Of a stretch of DNA of 64,000 nucleotides, positions 16,471 to 25,211 are shown one piece after another. The DNA comes from Myxococcus landrumus (lineage in GTDB: Bacteria > Myxococcota > Myxococcia > Myxococcales > Myxococcaceae). Position 1 is the stretch's first letter; the number at the start of each line of letters is the position of its first letter. A program made the position numbers and the translations under genes. The notes beneath the pieces were generated by a model. That model ran no database searches. It had not been told where the DNA came from and saw only the letters and a list, made by a program, of their open reading frames with translations. Location of the stretch: the NCBI RefSeq assembly GCF_017301635.1, contig NZ_CP071091.1, forward strand, positions 8,300,501-8,364,500, in the 5' to 3' direction.

Positions 16471-17808
16471 ATGTCCGAAGGCCATCGAGCAGGCGCTGTT
16501 CGAAGTGAGACGCGGCAGCCGGAGGAAGTCCTGCGCCTCCGGCTGGAAGGGCGGGTGGAGCTCCTCGAGTCCGCCCTGCGCCGCTATCGCCTGCTCGCCG
16601 AGACACTGGCCTCGCGTGGCTGGCGCCGGAGGCTGCGAGAGGACTCGGCGCTGCTTCGCGAGGTGCTGGCGTTGGAGCGCTCGGTGCCGGAGGCGCTGGA
16701 GCGCACGGAGCGGCGCGGTGAGCAGGAGGGATGGCCGCCGGGCTCGTCGATTCCGCGGACCGCGCGCCGGGTGCGCGAGCTGCGTGAAGAACTCTCCGCG
16801 TGTGCACGGACGCGGCTGGAGACCGTGCTGTTCCCCTCGGAGGGGCTGTCGCTGGAGGGATGCCTCCTCAAGCTGGAGTCGCTCTCGGGCAAGGAGCTCA
16901 GCCTCGAGCGTTCTCCGGGGGAGCCCTTCGCGCTGCACCTGGGCTCGGTCTCCGGGAAGCGGAAGCATGTCGTGTCCGCGCTGTACGTCCTGGGCTGCCT
17001 GGGGTTGTGGGGGCTGATGTGGCTCCTGCTGGGGACGGGGAACTGGGAGATGGCGCTGGGAGGCGGGCTTCCCGCCATGGCGCTGTGGCTGGCAGGCGCG
17101 GTGGCGCTGCTGCGGCGTTGGGTGCCCGGCGCTGTCTGGCTCACGCCCGAGCGCTTGTTGTGGATGGCCCCGGGGGATGAGCCGCCGGTCTCCGTGCGAT
17201 GGGATGCGCTGTCCGCCGACGCCATCCAGCGGGATGCGCGTGAGGGCCTCATCGTTCGGGGAGAGCAGGTCCTCCGTGTGTCGGGCCTGGGCCGCAAGGA
17301 GGCCGAGCGGCTGCGAGCCCTGCTGGAGTTGTTCCGCGATGAGCGGGTCCGGACGCAGGCGAAGCAGGTGGACCGGCCCGTGGAGCTGCTGCGGTATCCC
17401 GCGCTGCTCCGGCGAGGGGAGGCGTGGACGGAGGGGCAGGCGGTGATGACGGGGAAGGGCGTCTACTTCCTGCCGGACCCGACGCCGGGAGTGGCCCTGC
17501 TGCGTGCCGTGACGGGCCGGACCTTGGACTCACAGGTCGAGCTGGATTGGGTCCTGGAAGGGCTGCGCTGGCAGCCCGCGTCGGAGCTCGACACGTACCT
17601 GGTGCGCGCCGTGGCGGAGGCGGGGGGCGCGGCCTGGTCGTCCTCGGATGCTCAAGTGGCGTGGGACATTCCACTGGAGCAGGAGGTTCATCTGTCGCGC
17701 GGGCCGGAGGTCCTCGTCGGCAAGGTGGGGTTCGATGAGCGGGACCTCGCCTACAAGCTCCTGTCCTCGTGGGGAGGAACCGTGCACGCGGTTCGACGAG
17801 ACACCTGA
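16471..17808 (+). CDS. Membrane protein, first of two tandem paralogs
   Basis: The 445-residue protein starts at ATG 16471 (GAGGGAC upstream); a GTG at 16414 overlapping the previous stop (GTGA) is possible. Residues about 15-150 are strongly helical and charged, probably coiled coil. Two adjacent transmembrane segments lie at about 170-225 ('VLGCLGLWGLMWLLLGTGNW', 'AMALWLAGAVALLRRW'). A cytosolic-type C-terminal domain follows with the recurring phrase 'VWLTPERLLW'. It shares this architecture and scattered identity with the next gene, for instance 'LEGR.E.LESA' near the N-terminus and 'EALERT.RR.E.EGWP'. No family is recognised. It is the fourth gene of the tight plus-strand cluster. Confidence 0.65.
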   Translation: MSEGHRAGAVRSETRQPEEVLRLRLEGRVELLESALRRYRLLAETLASRGWRRRLREDSALLREVLALERSVPEALERTERRGEQEGWPPGSSIPRTARRVRELREELSACARTRLETVLFPSEGLSLEGCLLKLESLSGKELSLERSPGEPFALHLGSVSGKRKHVVSALYVLGCLGLWGLMWLLLGTGNWEMALGGGLPAMALWLAGAVALLRRWVPGAVWLTPERLLWMAPGDEPPVSVRWDALSADAIQRDAREGLIVRGEQVLRVSGLGRKEAERLRALLELFRDERVRTQAKQVDRPVELLRYPALLRRGEAWTEGQAVMTGKGVYFLPDPTPGVALLRAVTGRTLDSQVELDWVLEGLRWQPASELDTYLVRAVAEAGGAAWSSSDAQVAWDIPLEQEVHLSRGPEVLVGKVGFDERDLAYKLLSSWGGTVHAVRRDT

Positions 17809-19103
17809 TGAACCAGCGCACGCACAGCCAAGAGGGCGCTCGAGGAGCGCACACCTCCGATGAGGATGTTCGCGTCCAGTTGGAGGGGCGCGCGGAGGTG
17901 CTCGAGTCCGCGCGAGCGCGGGCGGCGGCGTTGGAGTCGGTGCTCCGTGGCCGGCGATGGAAACGCAAGCTGCGCGCGAAGCCCACGCTCGTCGCGGAGT
18001 GGCTCCAGCACGCGGAGGCTGTCGCGGAGGCCCTGGAGCGGACGGCTCGGCGAGCGGAGGTGGAGGGCTGGCCGGACAGCCTCCCCTTGATGAGGACGGT
18101 GCGTGAGCTGGCGGTGCGCAAGCAGCGGCTGTCGTCCCTGGTGCGCGAGCGGCTGGGCCGCTTGGTGTCCGTGACGGGGCCCGTGGTGCTGGAGGGGGAG
18201 CTGCGCCGGTTGGAGGCGCTGGTGCGGAGGCATTCGCCGCGTTCGCCGGAGCCGGGCGAGGTGGTGCTCTACCAGACGGACAAGATGCTCAAGGCGTCCT
18301 CGTCGAGAGAGCTGGCGACATGGGTGGGCGCCATGCTGGGTGGATTCGGGGCGGTCTTCGGGCTCCTCCTCGCGACCCTGGGACATGGGCCCTGGTCGGC
18401 GGGAGTTCCCGTGGCCCTGCTCGTGGCCATGGTGTTGGGCGTGTTGTTCAAGTCAGGCCGCGTCTGGCTGACGGGAGAGCGGCTGTTGTGGGTGCCGACG
18501 CTCGGTGAAGCCGTCTCGGTCCCGCTCGAATCCATTCCCGTCGGAGGCGTCACGCTGGAGCGGGCGCTCTCGTTGCGCGTGGACGGCGAGCCGCGTGTCC
18601 AGGTGCCCTTCCTGTCGGACGCGAGGCACCTCGCGACGCTCATCGAGCTGCACAGCCAGCCACCGCTTCGGGGCCTGGTGCGCACGGGGGTGAAGCTCTC
18701 GGACGCGGTGGTCTATCCGGCGGTGTTGAAGGATGGCGCGGAGCACCGTTCGGGATGGGCGGTGCTGCGGCCCGCGGGCGTGTCCTTCGTTCCGGAAGGC
18801 ACGGGGAGCCAGGTGCTTTCGACCGTGTTGGGGCGGGAGGTGGCGCTGCCCGCGGAGGCGGGGTGGGTGCTGGAGCAACTGCGTTGGTTGTCCGCGACGG
18901 AGTTCGACGCGTGGGTGGCGCGGCTGGTGGGTGTCACGGGAGGCACGAGCTGGTCCGCCTGGGACAGAGTGCGGCGGGGCGAGGAGCCGCTGTGGAAGCA
19001 GCTTCGCTTCACGAAGGGGAACCAGGTCCTGTCGGGACAGATGGAGTGGCCCTCGCACGCCGACGCCGAGCGCGTCCTCGGATTCTGGCCTTCGTCGCCG
19101 TAG
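17808..19103 (+). CDS. Membrane protein, second of two tandem paralogs
   Basis: The 431-residue protein starts at ATG 17808, overlapping the previous stop by one base (TGATG), so it is translationally coupled. The architecture copies its neighbour: charged coiled-coil-like N-terminus (about 20-150), a double membrane hairpin (about 178-222, 'VGAMLGGFGAVFGLLLATLG', 'GVPVALLVAMVLGVLF'), then 'VWLTGERLLWVP' and a beta-rich C-terminal domain. A local duplication followed by divergence is the simplest explanation, and the two could form a heteromer. A terminator at 19129-19154 ends the cluster. The function is unknown. Confidence 0.65.
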   Translation: MNQRTHSQEGARGAHTSDEDVRVQLEGRAEVLESARARAAALESVLRGRRWKRKLRAKPTLVAEWLQHAEAVAEALERTARRAEVEGWPDSLPLMRTVRELAVRKQRLSSLVRERLGRLVSVTGPVVLEGELRRLEALVRRHSPRSPEPGEVVLYQTDKMLKASSSRELATWVGAMLGGFGAVFGLLLATLGHGPWSAGVPVALLVAMVLGVLFKSGRVWLTGERLLWVPTLGEAVSVPLESIPVGGVTLERALSLRVDGEPRVQVPFLSDARHLATLIELHSQPPLRGLVRTGVKLSDAVVYPAVLKDGAEHRSGWAVLRPAGVSFVPEGTGSQVLSTVLGREVALPAEAGWVLEQLRWLSATEFDAWVARLVGVTGGTSWSAWDRVRRGEEPLWKQLRFTKGNQVLSGQMEWPSHADAERVLGFWPSSP

Positions 19104-19128
19104 GCCGACACCACGAGAGGAGAGACAA

Positions 19129-19154
19129 GGGGCGGCCCGACTACGAGCCGCCCC
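19129..19154. terminator. Terminator between the cluster and the DHFR-like gene
   Basis: GGGGCGGC (19129-19136) pairs perfectly with GCCGCCCC (19147-19154). It lies between two convergent stop codons (19103 and 19161). Confidence 0.6.
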
Positions 19155-19160
19155 GGTGCT

Positions 19161-19697
19161 TCACCGCTTGACGCCGTACTGGAGCAGGACGACGCCGGTC
19201 CGGTAGACCTTGGTCGAGAGCAGCTCCAGGTTGATGTGTGAGCCCAACCGCGAGACGAGCGAAATCCCGGAGCCGAGCAGCAGCGGGTTCAGCTTGATGA
19301 GGACCTCATCCACCAGCCCCGCGGTGAACAACTGGGTCGCGAGCTCGCCACCGCCCGCCAGGTAGATGTCCTTGCCCTCCTGGGCCTTCAGCGCTCGCAC
19401 CGCGCCGACGACGTCGTCGGAGATGAGGCCGACCTTGGGGTCCGGGCTCTCCTTCAGCGAGCGGGAGACGACGTAGGTCTCCAGGTACGGGTAGGGGTTC
19501 GTGACGCCGAACCGCAGGCCGATGTCATACGTCTTGCGGCCCATCACCACCGCGCCGTAGGTGCGCAGCGTGGCGAAGTACTCGGTGACGTGGTCGCCCT
19601 CGTTCATGAAGCAGTCGAACGAGTGGTCCTCGCGGGCGATGAATCCGTCGAGCGTGGTGGCGACGTGGTAGGTGAGCTTGCGCTTCTGGGGTTGCAT
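19161..19697 (-). CDS. Dihydrofolate-reductase-family protein (RibD C-terminal-like)
   Basis: The protein of about 178 residues belongs to the DHFR/RibD-C superfamily: N-terminal 'YHVATTLDGFIA', central 'VVMGRKTYD', and 'IYLAGGGELATQL' for NADPH binding. Members of this stand-alone group are predicted NADPH-dependent reductases. Most are not true DHFRs; they replace or lack the folate-binding residues and their substrates are unknown. ATG 19697 (MQPQKRK) is preferred over GTG 19727, because GAGG lies 9 bp upstream and the family N-terminus begins directly after it. It faces the paralog cluster across a terminator. Confidence 0.8.
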   Translation of the reverse strand: MQPQKRKLTYHVATTLDGFIAREDHSFDCFMNEGDHVTEYFATLRTYGAVVMGRKTYDIGLRFGVTNPYPYLETYVVSRSLKESPDPKVGLISDDVVGAVRALKAQEGKDIYLAGGGELATQLFTAGLVDEVLIKLNPLLLGSGISLVSRLGSHINLELLSTKVYRTGVVLLQYGVKR

Positions 19698-19901
19698 ACG
19701 AAGAGACCTCGGAGTCGGAAGTCCCACCGCGCACGAGGCGCGCTCCGCGCGGGAAGATGCGCACGGTGGGACGGAAGTAGAACGCGACGCTTGGGGAGAA
19801 CTTCCCGGCTCACGGAATGCACGTCACTCACGCACCCGACAGAATCCCGTCGAGGGCGAGGAGCGCTTCGGAGCGCGGAAGTGTCAGCGGGAAGAGGTCA
19901 T

Positions 19902-19927
19902 GGGCAGCGCGGTTTCCCGCGCTGCCC
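19902..19927 (-). terminator. Terminator of the repeat-lipoprotein operon
   Basis: An 11-bp perfect stem (GGGCAGCGCGG, 19902-19912, with CCGCGCTGCCC, 19917-19927, loop TTTC) lies 61 bp downstream of the stop of the minus-strand repeat lipoprotein. Confidence 0.6.
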
Positions 19928-19988
19928 GACAGAATGGCCTCGACCCGCGCGAAACGCAAGCCTTTGCCACGACGTGGACCCGTGGGTC

Positions 19989-21818
19989 CTAGATGCTCAG
20001 CAGAAGCTCCAGCTCGAGGTCGCTCTCCTCGTCTGCCGTGGTGCCAGGGTCATTGTCGTTGGTGTCGTAGCCATAGACAGACCAGCCCGAGGGAATTGAT
20101 GCGCCAAGGCAGCTCACCTGCCGGGGCTCCGCGCCCACGCCGTCGCCGTCATGGTCCGGGTAGAGCACCACCCAACGCGTGCGGGCCGGGTCCGCTTCGT
20201 CACAGTCATTGCCCGAAGCCTGGGTGAAGTACGGCGTGGGCAGCGTCGCGCCCGCGCAGACAGAGCCCTTCTCCGGTGTCGTGGCTCCATCCACGTCGCG
20301 GTCCACGTGAGCGTAGGCGAGCTGCTGCCACCGCGTCGCATCGTCGGCCGCGCAGTCCGTGCCCACGGCGGACAAAGGAGGCGGCACCTGTCCGTTCGTG
20401 CAGACCTGCGTGGCCTCTCCCGCGCCCACGCCGTCTCCATCCGTGTCGGCCCAGGAGGTTCGCGTGGTGTGGAGCTGCGCGTTCGTGTCGTCGCAGTCCG
20501 CGTTGCGTGCGCTGGTGAAGTACCCCTGCGGCAGCGCGCTCCCCGCGCACAGCTCGCCCGTCTGGGGCACGGTGGAGCCGTCGCCATCCGCGTCGCGATG
20601 GGCATAGGTCAGCATGCGCCAGGTCGAGGCATTCACGGGCGCGCAGTCCGTGGCGGTCGCGGAGTAGCCCGAGGGAATCGTGCTGCCCGCGCACTTCGTC
20701 TCCACGGCGCCTGCACCCACGCCGTCTCCGTCCTCGTCCGGGTAGACCGCCCAGCTCACGCGGACGGCGGCGTTCTTGTCATCGCAGTCGAGCCCGCGGG
20801 GAAAGGTCGCATGGCCCGGAGGCAGCGAGGCTCCGCCGCACACCACGCCGCTCTCGGGCACCGTGTCGCCATCTCCATCCGCGTCCCGGTACGCATACGT
20901 GCGCCACTGCCACCGTGTCGCGTCGTCGGCCGCGCAGTCCTCACCCTGGAAGGCCTTGCCCTGCAAGGGCTGCAGCCCGGTGCACTGTTTCTCGGGCGTC
21001 CCCGTTCCGAAGCCATCTCCATCCGTGTCCACGTAGACGTCGCGCATGAGGCGCTTCATCGAGTCGTGGTCGTCGCAGTCGTCACCCGAGGGAAGGAGCG
21101 CGTAGCCGGGAGGCGGGGGCTCATGGGGGCCGATGCAAAGCAGCCCGGGGGCGTGCACCGTGACGCCGTCGAGGTCGGCATCCCGGTAGGGGACGTAGCG
21201 CCCCACCGTGCGACCGGGATTCGCTGGATCGCAGTCCCCGTCCCGGGTGGCGTAGCCGCTGGGGACGGGCTTGCCGCTGCAGACGGTCCGGAGCGTGCCC
21301 GCCCCATAGCCATCCCCATCCGAGTCGGGCCAGGTCGGGTACCCGCCCTGGAAACGCGCATCCATGTCGTCGCAGTCCGAGGGGCCCGGCCGCTCGCGAT
21401 AGCCGATGATGGGGTCACCCACGCAGCCCTCGACAGGCTGCTGGCCCGTGGCGCCGTCCCCATCCTGGTCCGGATACAGGTCCTTCATGATGCGCCAACG
21501 GGTGTTGGTCGTGTCGTCACAGTCCCCCGTCCGCGAAGCCCAGCCTCGCGACAGGACGTCGCCGGTACAGGCGTGCTGGAGGTCGCCTGTGCCCCAGCCG
21601 TCGCCATCCTTGTCCTCGAATGCGGATGTCGCCCTCCATCGGGACTTGTCGTGGGGGGCGCAGTCGGCGTGGTCGCGGACGCCATCCCCATCCGAGTCCA
21701 ACTGGCCAGGGTTGGGAAGAGGCTCTTCCCAATCAGGAAGGCTGTCGTCGGTACACGCCGACAGGAGGCCCGACGCGGCCAGCGTGAGCGCCAGCCCGAG
21801 GCTTCGCAGGGTTGTCAT
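19989..21818 (-). CDS. Lipoprotein with twelve DxDGDG calcium-type / MopE-like repeats
   Basis: The 609-residue protein has a lipoprotein signal (SAC, Cys 22), then about twelve acidic loops of the type D-x-D-G-D-G. Between loops sit conserved 'DCDD' or 'DCAADDATRW' turns and one or two cysteines ('CAGATLP', 'CTGLQPL'), giving a period near 47 residues. This is the pattern of thrombospondin-type-3/MopE putative metal-binding repeats. In other proteins the acidic loops bind Ca2+, and in MopE a related repeat protein binds copper. It should be an extended, surface-anchored, ion-stabilised rod. From the fourth loop on, two repeat subtypes alternate. The C-terminus is acidic. A small secreted protein gene lies 19 bp upstream in the same operon. 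Confidence 0.8.
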   Translation of the reverse strand: MTTLRSLGLALTLAASGLLSACTDDSLPDWEEPLPNPGQLDSDGDGVRDHADCAPHDKSRWRATSAFEDKDGDGWGTGDLQHACTGDVLSRGWASRTGDCDDTTNTRWRIMKDLYPDQDGDGATGQQPVEGCVGDPIIGYRERPGPSDCDDMDARFQGGYPTWPDSDGDGYGAGTLRTVCSGKPVPSGYATRDGDCDPANPGRTVGRYVPYRDADLDGVTVHAPGLLCIGPHEPPPPGYALLPSGDDCDDHDSMKRLMRDVYVDTDGDGFGTGTPEKQCTGLQPLQGKAFQGEDCAADDATRWQWRTYAYRDADGDGDTVPESGVVCGGASLPPGHATFPRGLDCDDKNAAVRVSWAVYPDEDGDGVGAGAVETKCAGSTIPSGYSATATDCAPVNASTWRMLTYAHRDADGDGSTVPQTGELCAGSALPQGYFTSARNADCDDTNAQLHTTRTSWADTDGDGVGAGEATQVCTNGQVPPPLSAVGTDCAADDATRWQQLAYAHVDRDVDGATTPEKGSVCAGATLPTPYFTQASGNDCDEADPARTRWVVLYPDHDGDGVGAEPRQVSCLGASIPSGWSVYGYDTNDNDPGTTADEESDLELELLLSI

Positions 21819-21837
21819 TGAGGAGCCCGTCTCTCGC

Positions 21838-22218
21838 TCAGGGGGCCGGAACGGTCGCCGTGCGCATCAGGCGACAGGTGAGGATGGAGGTGAACATCCC
21901 TTCCATCACCTCGAAGCGGTAGGCGCCCGGCTTGCTCAGGGTCAGCAGGGCCATCCGGTCGCATCGGGACATGTGCTGGCTGGCGTCGCCGCTCGTCGAG
22001 CCCGGGCCGGAGAAGATCAGGGTCCGCGGCGTGTTCTCGCCCAGCAGGAGCCCCGTGACCTCGATGGAGGCCCCGGCGTAGACGAGATAGCTGTCCACCG
22101 TCACGAAGACGTAGGGCACGTCGGGCAGGGGCGTCTCGGCGGCGGCCCGCGCGGTGGGCGTCAGGGCGAGGAGGGACAGCAGCACGGCGGGGGTGCGAAG
22201 GATTCGGCTCAGGAACAT
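21838..22218 (-). CDS. Small secreted protein, operon partner of the repeat lipoprotein
   Basis: The 126-residue protein has a Sec signal peptide (cleavage after ARA near residue 25). The mature domain of about 100 residues is beta-rich, with two cysteines in 'SRCDRMALL' and 'LTCRLMR' that may form a disulfide. It looks like a small PPC- or Ig-like beta sandwich ('LTLSKPGAYRFEVMEGMF'), but the match is weak. It lies 19 bp upstream of the repeat lipoprotein on the same strand and is probably co-transcribed. Confidence 0.65.
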   Translation of the reverse strand: MFLSRILRTPAVLLSLLALTPTARAAAETPLPDVPYVFVTVDSYLVYAGASIEVTGLLLGENTPRTLIFSGPGSTSGDASQHMSRCDRMALLTLSKPGAYRFEVMEGMFTSILTCRLMRTATVPAP

Positions 22219-22238
22219 GGGCAGCCAACCTCAAGGGT

Positions 22239-22267
22239 GGCGACAGGGGTCAAACCATCGTGTCGCC
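22239..22267. promoter_or_regulatory. Inverted repeat in a divergent intergenic region
   Basis: GGCGACA (22239-22245) and TGTCGCC (22261-22267) form a perfect inverted repeat with a 15-bp spacer, between the divergent secreted-protein operon and the FAD dehydrogenase gene. The geometry fits a dimeric regulator contacting two major grooves about 22 bp apart. Confidence 0.35.
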
Positions 22268-22389
22268 GGCTGGATATACGCAGTGGGCCCTATTTCCTGG
22301 CATGTCCCCGTGCGTTCCATGCGACCACCCATGCGGAGGCTGCCCCGCCGCACCTTGTCACGGAGGGAGACCTGCAATACGCCTGGGGC

Positions 22390-23796
<1,407 letters not shown>

Positions 23797-23815
23797 GCGC
23801 GGCGCGGGACGCGCG

Positions 23816-25069
23816 TCAGGAGACGATGCGCGTCTTGATGTCCGTCGTCAGGCCGGCGATGGCGTCGCACACCGGGCGGGACACGTCCTGGTCCAGGTCC
23901 ATGACCAGGTAGCCGATGTTGGAGTCCGTGCTGAGCACCTGCGCGTGGATGTTCGCGTTCAGGTCCGAGACGATGCGGTTGATGTCGCGCAGCACGCCGG
24001 GGATGTTGCGGTGCACGTTGAGGATGCGGTGCGTGCCGGGGATGAGCGGCGCCTCCACCATGGGGAAGTTCACCGCGCCCGTCGTCGCGCCCGTCCGGAA
24101 GAACTTGGAGAGGCTGGTGGCCACTTCCTTGCCGATGGACGCCTGCGCCTCCTCCGTGGAGCCGCCGATGTGCGGCGTGAGGACGACATTGGGAATCCCC
24201 TGCAACTCGGTGACGAATCCATCCGAGTTGCCTTCCGGCTCCTCCGGGTAGACGTCCACCGCGGCGCCGCCCAGGTGCTTGGAGCGCAGCGCGGCCGCCA
24301 GCGCGGCGATGTCCACCACGGTGCCCCGGCTGGCGTTGATGAGGCAGGCGCCCTTCTTCATCTTCGCCATCTGCTCGGCGCCCATCATCATGTGCGTGGA
24401 CGTCAGCGCCGGGACGTGGAGCGTGACGAAGTCGGACTGCGCCAGCAGCTCGTCCAGCGTGGCCACCGCGCGCGAGTTGCCCAGGGGCAGCTTCGTCATC
24501 ACGTCGAAGTACAGCACCCGCATGCCCAGCGACTCGGCCAGCACGCCCAGCTGCGAGCCGATGTGCCCGTAGCCGATGATGCCCAGCGTCTTGCCGCGCA
24601 CCTCATGGCTGCCCGTGGCAACCTTGCGCCACTGGCCCGTGTGCACCTCGCGGCTGCGGTCGAAGAGCTGGCGCGTGAGGACGATGACCTCCGCCACGAC
24701 CATCTCCGCCACGCTGCGCGTGTTGCTGAAGGGCGCGTTGAAGACGGGGATGCCGTGCGTGTTCGCCGCCGTCAGGTCCACCTGGTTGGTGCCGATGCAG
24801 AAGGCGCCGATGGCGAGCAGGTCCTCCGCGTGGACCAGCGACTCGGGGGGCACTGTCGTCTTGCTGCGGATGCCCAGGAGGTGAACGCCCTTGAGGCGCT
24901 CGGCCAGCTCCGCGGGCTTGAGCGCGGAGGCCAGCCGCTCCACCTGGAAGCCTTCGGCCTTCAGCATCTCCTCGGCCGAGGGGTGGATGTTCTCCAGCAG
25001 CAGGGCGCGGAACGGACCCTCGTTGAGGATGGGGCGCGTCGGGGACGGCGGGAACCGGGCAGTGCTCAT
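23816..25069 (-). CDS. serA: D-3-phosphoglycerate dehydrogenase with C-terminal ACT domain
   Basis: The 417-residue enzyme catalyses the first step of serine synthesis, NAD-dependent oxidation of 3-phosphoglycerate to 3-phosphohydroxypyruvate. The NAD loop GIIGYGHIGSQLG is intact. So are the catalytic Arg in 'NASRGTVVD', the Glu in 'PEEPEG' and the His in 'LTPHIGGSTEEAQ'. The last 80 residues form an ACT domain ('HRNIPGVLRDINRIVSDLNANI'), the serine-binding feedback site. Length and layout match the E. coli type, which can also reduce 2-oxoglutarate to D-2-hydroxyglutarate. It is preceded by a terminator of the upstream protease gene, so it has its own promoter. Confidence 0.93.
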   Translation of the reverse strand: MSTARFPPSPTRPILNEGPFRALLLENIHPSAEEMLKAEGFQVERLASALKPAELAERLKGVHLLGIRSKTTVPPESLVHAEDLLAIGAFCIGTNQVDLTAANTHGIPVFNAPFSNTRSVAEMVVAEVIVLTRQLFDRSREVHTGQWRKVATGSHEVRGKTLGIIGYGHIGSQLGVLAESLGMRVLYFDVMTKLPLGNSRAVATLDELLAQSDFVTLHVPALTSTHMMMGAEQMAKMKKGACLINASRGTVVDIAALAAALRSKHLGGAAVDVYPEEPEGNSDGFVTELQGIPNVVLTPHIGGSTEEAQASIGKEVATSLSKFFRTGATTGAVNFPMVEAPLIPGTHRILNVHRNIPGVLRDINRIVSDLNANIHAQVLSTDSNIGYLVMDLDQDVSRPVCDAIAGLTTDIKTRIVS

Positions 25070-25129
25070 GTCGCCGTGCGTTAGACCCCAGTCCCCAGGC
25101 TGTCAAGCGCGGGGTGAGGGGGCTGGAAG

Positions 25130-25182
25130 GCCCGGTGTCGAGGGGCGGCAAGGAGGGCGTCCCACCGTCCTCGGCACCGGGC
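25130..25182 (-). terminator. Terminator of the serine protease gene
   Basis: GCCCGGTG-T-CGAGG (25130-25143) pairs with CCTCG-G-CACCGGGC (25169-25182): 13 bp with one mismatch and a long GC-rich loop. It lies between the protease stop and the serA start. Confidence 0.55.
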
Positions 25183-25211
25183 GAGGTGTCAGGAAGAAGA
25201 CCGCCCCGGTG

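Noticed and set aside
13848-19103. A prophage or complete type VI secretion system
   Set aside because: No integrase, capsid, terminase, lysis genes, TssB/C, Hcp, VgrG or ClpV-like genes are present; only cap- and tube-like proteins were found.
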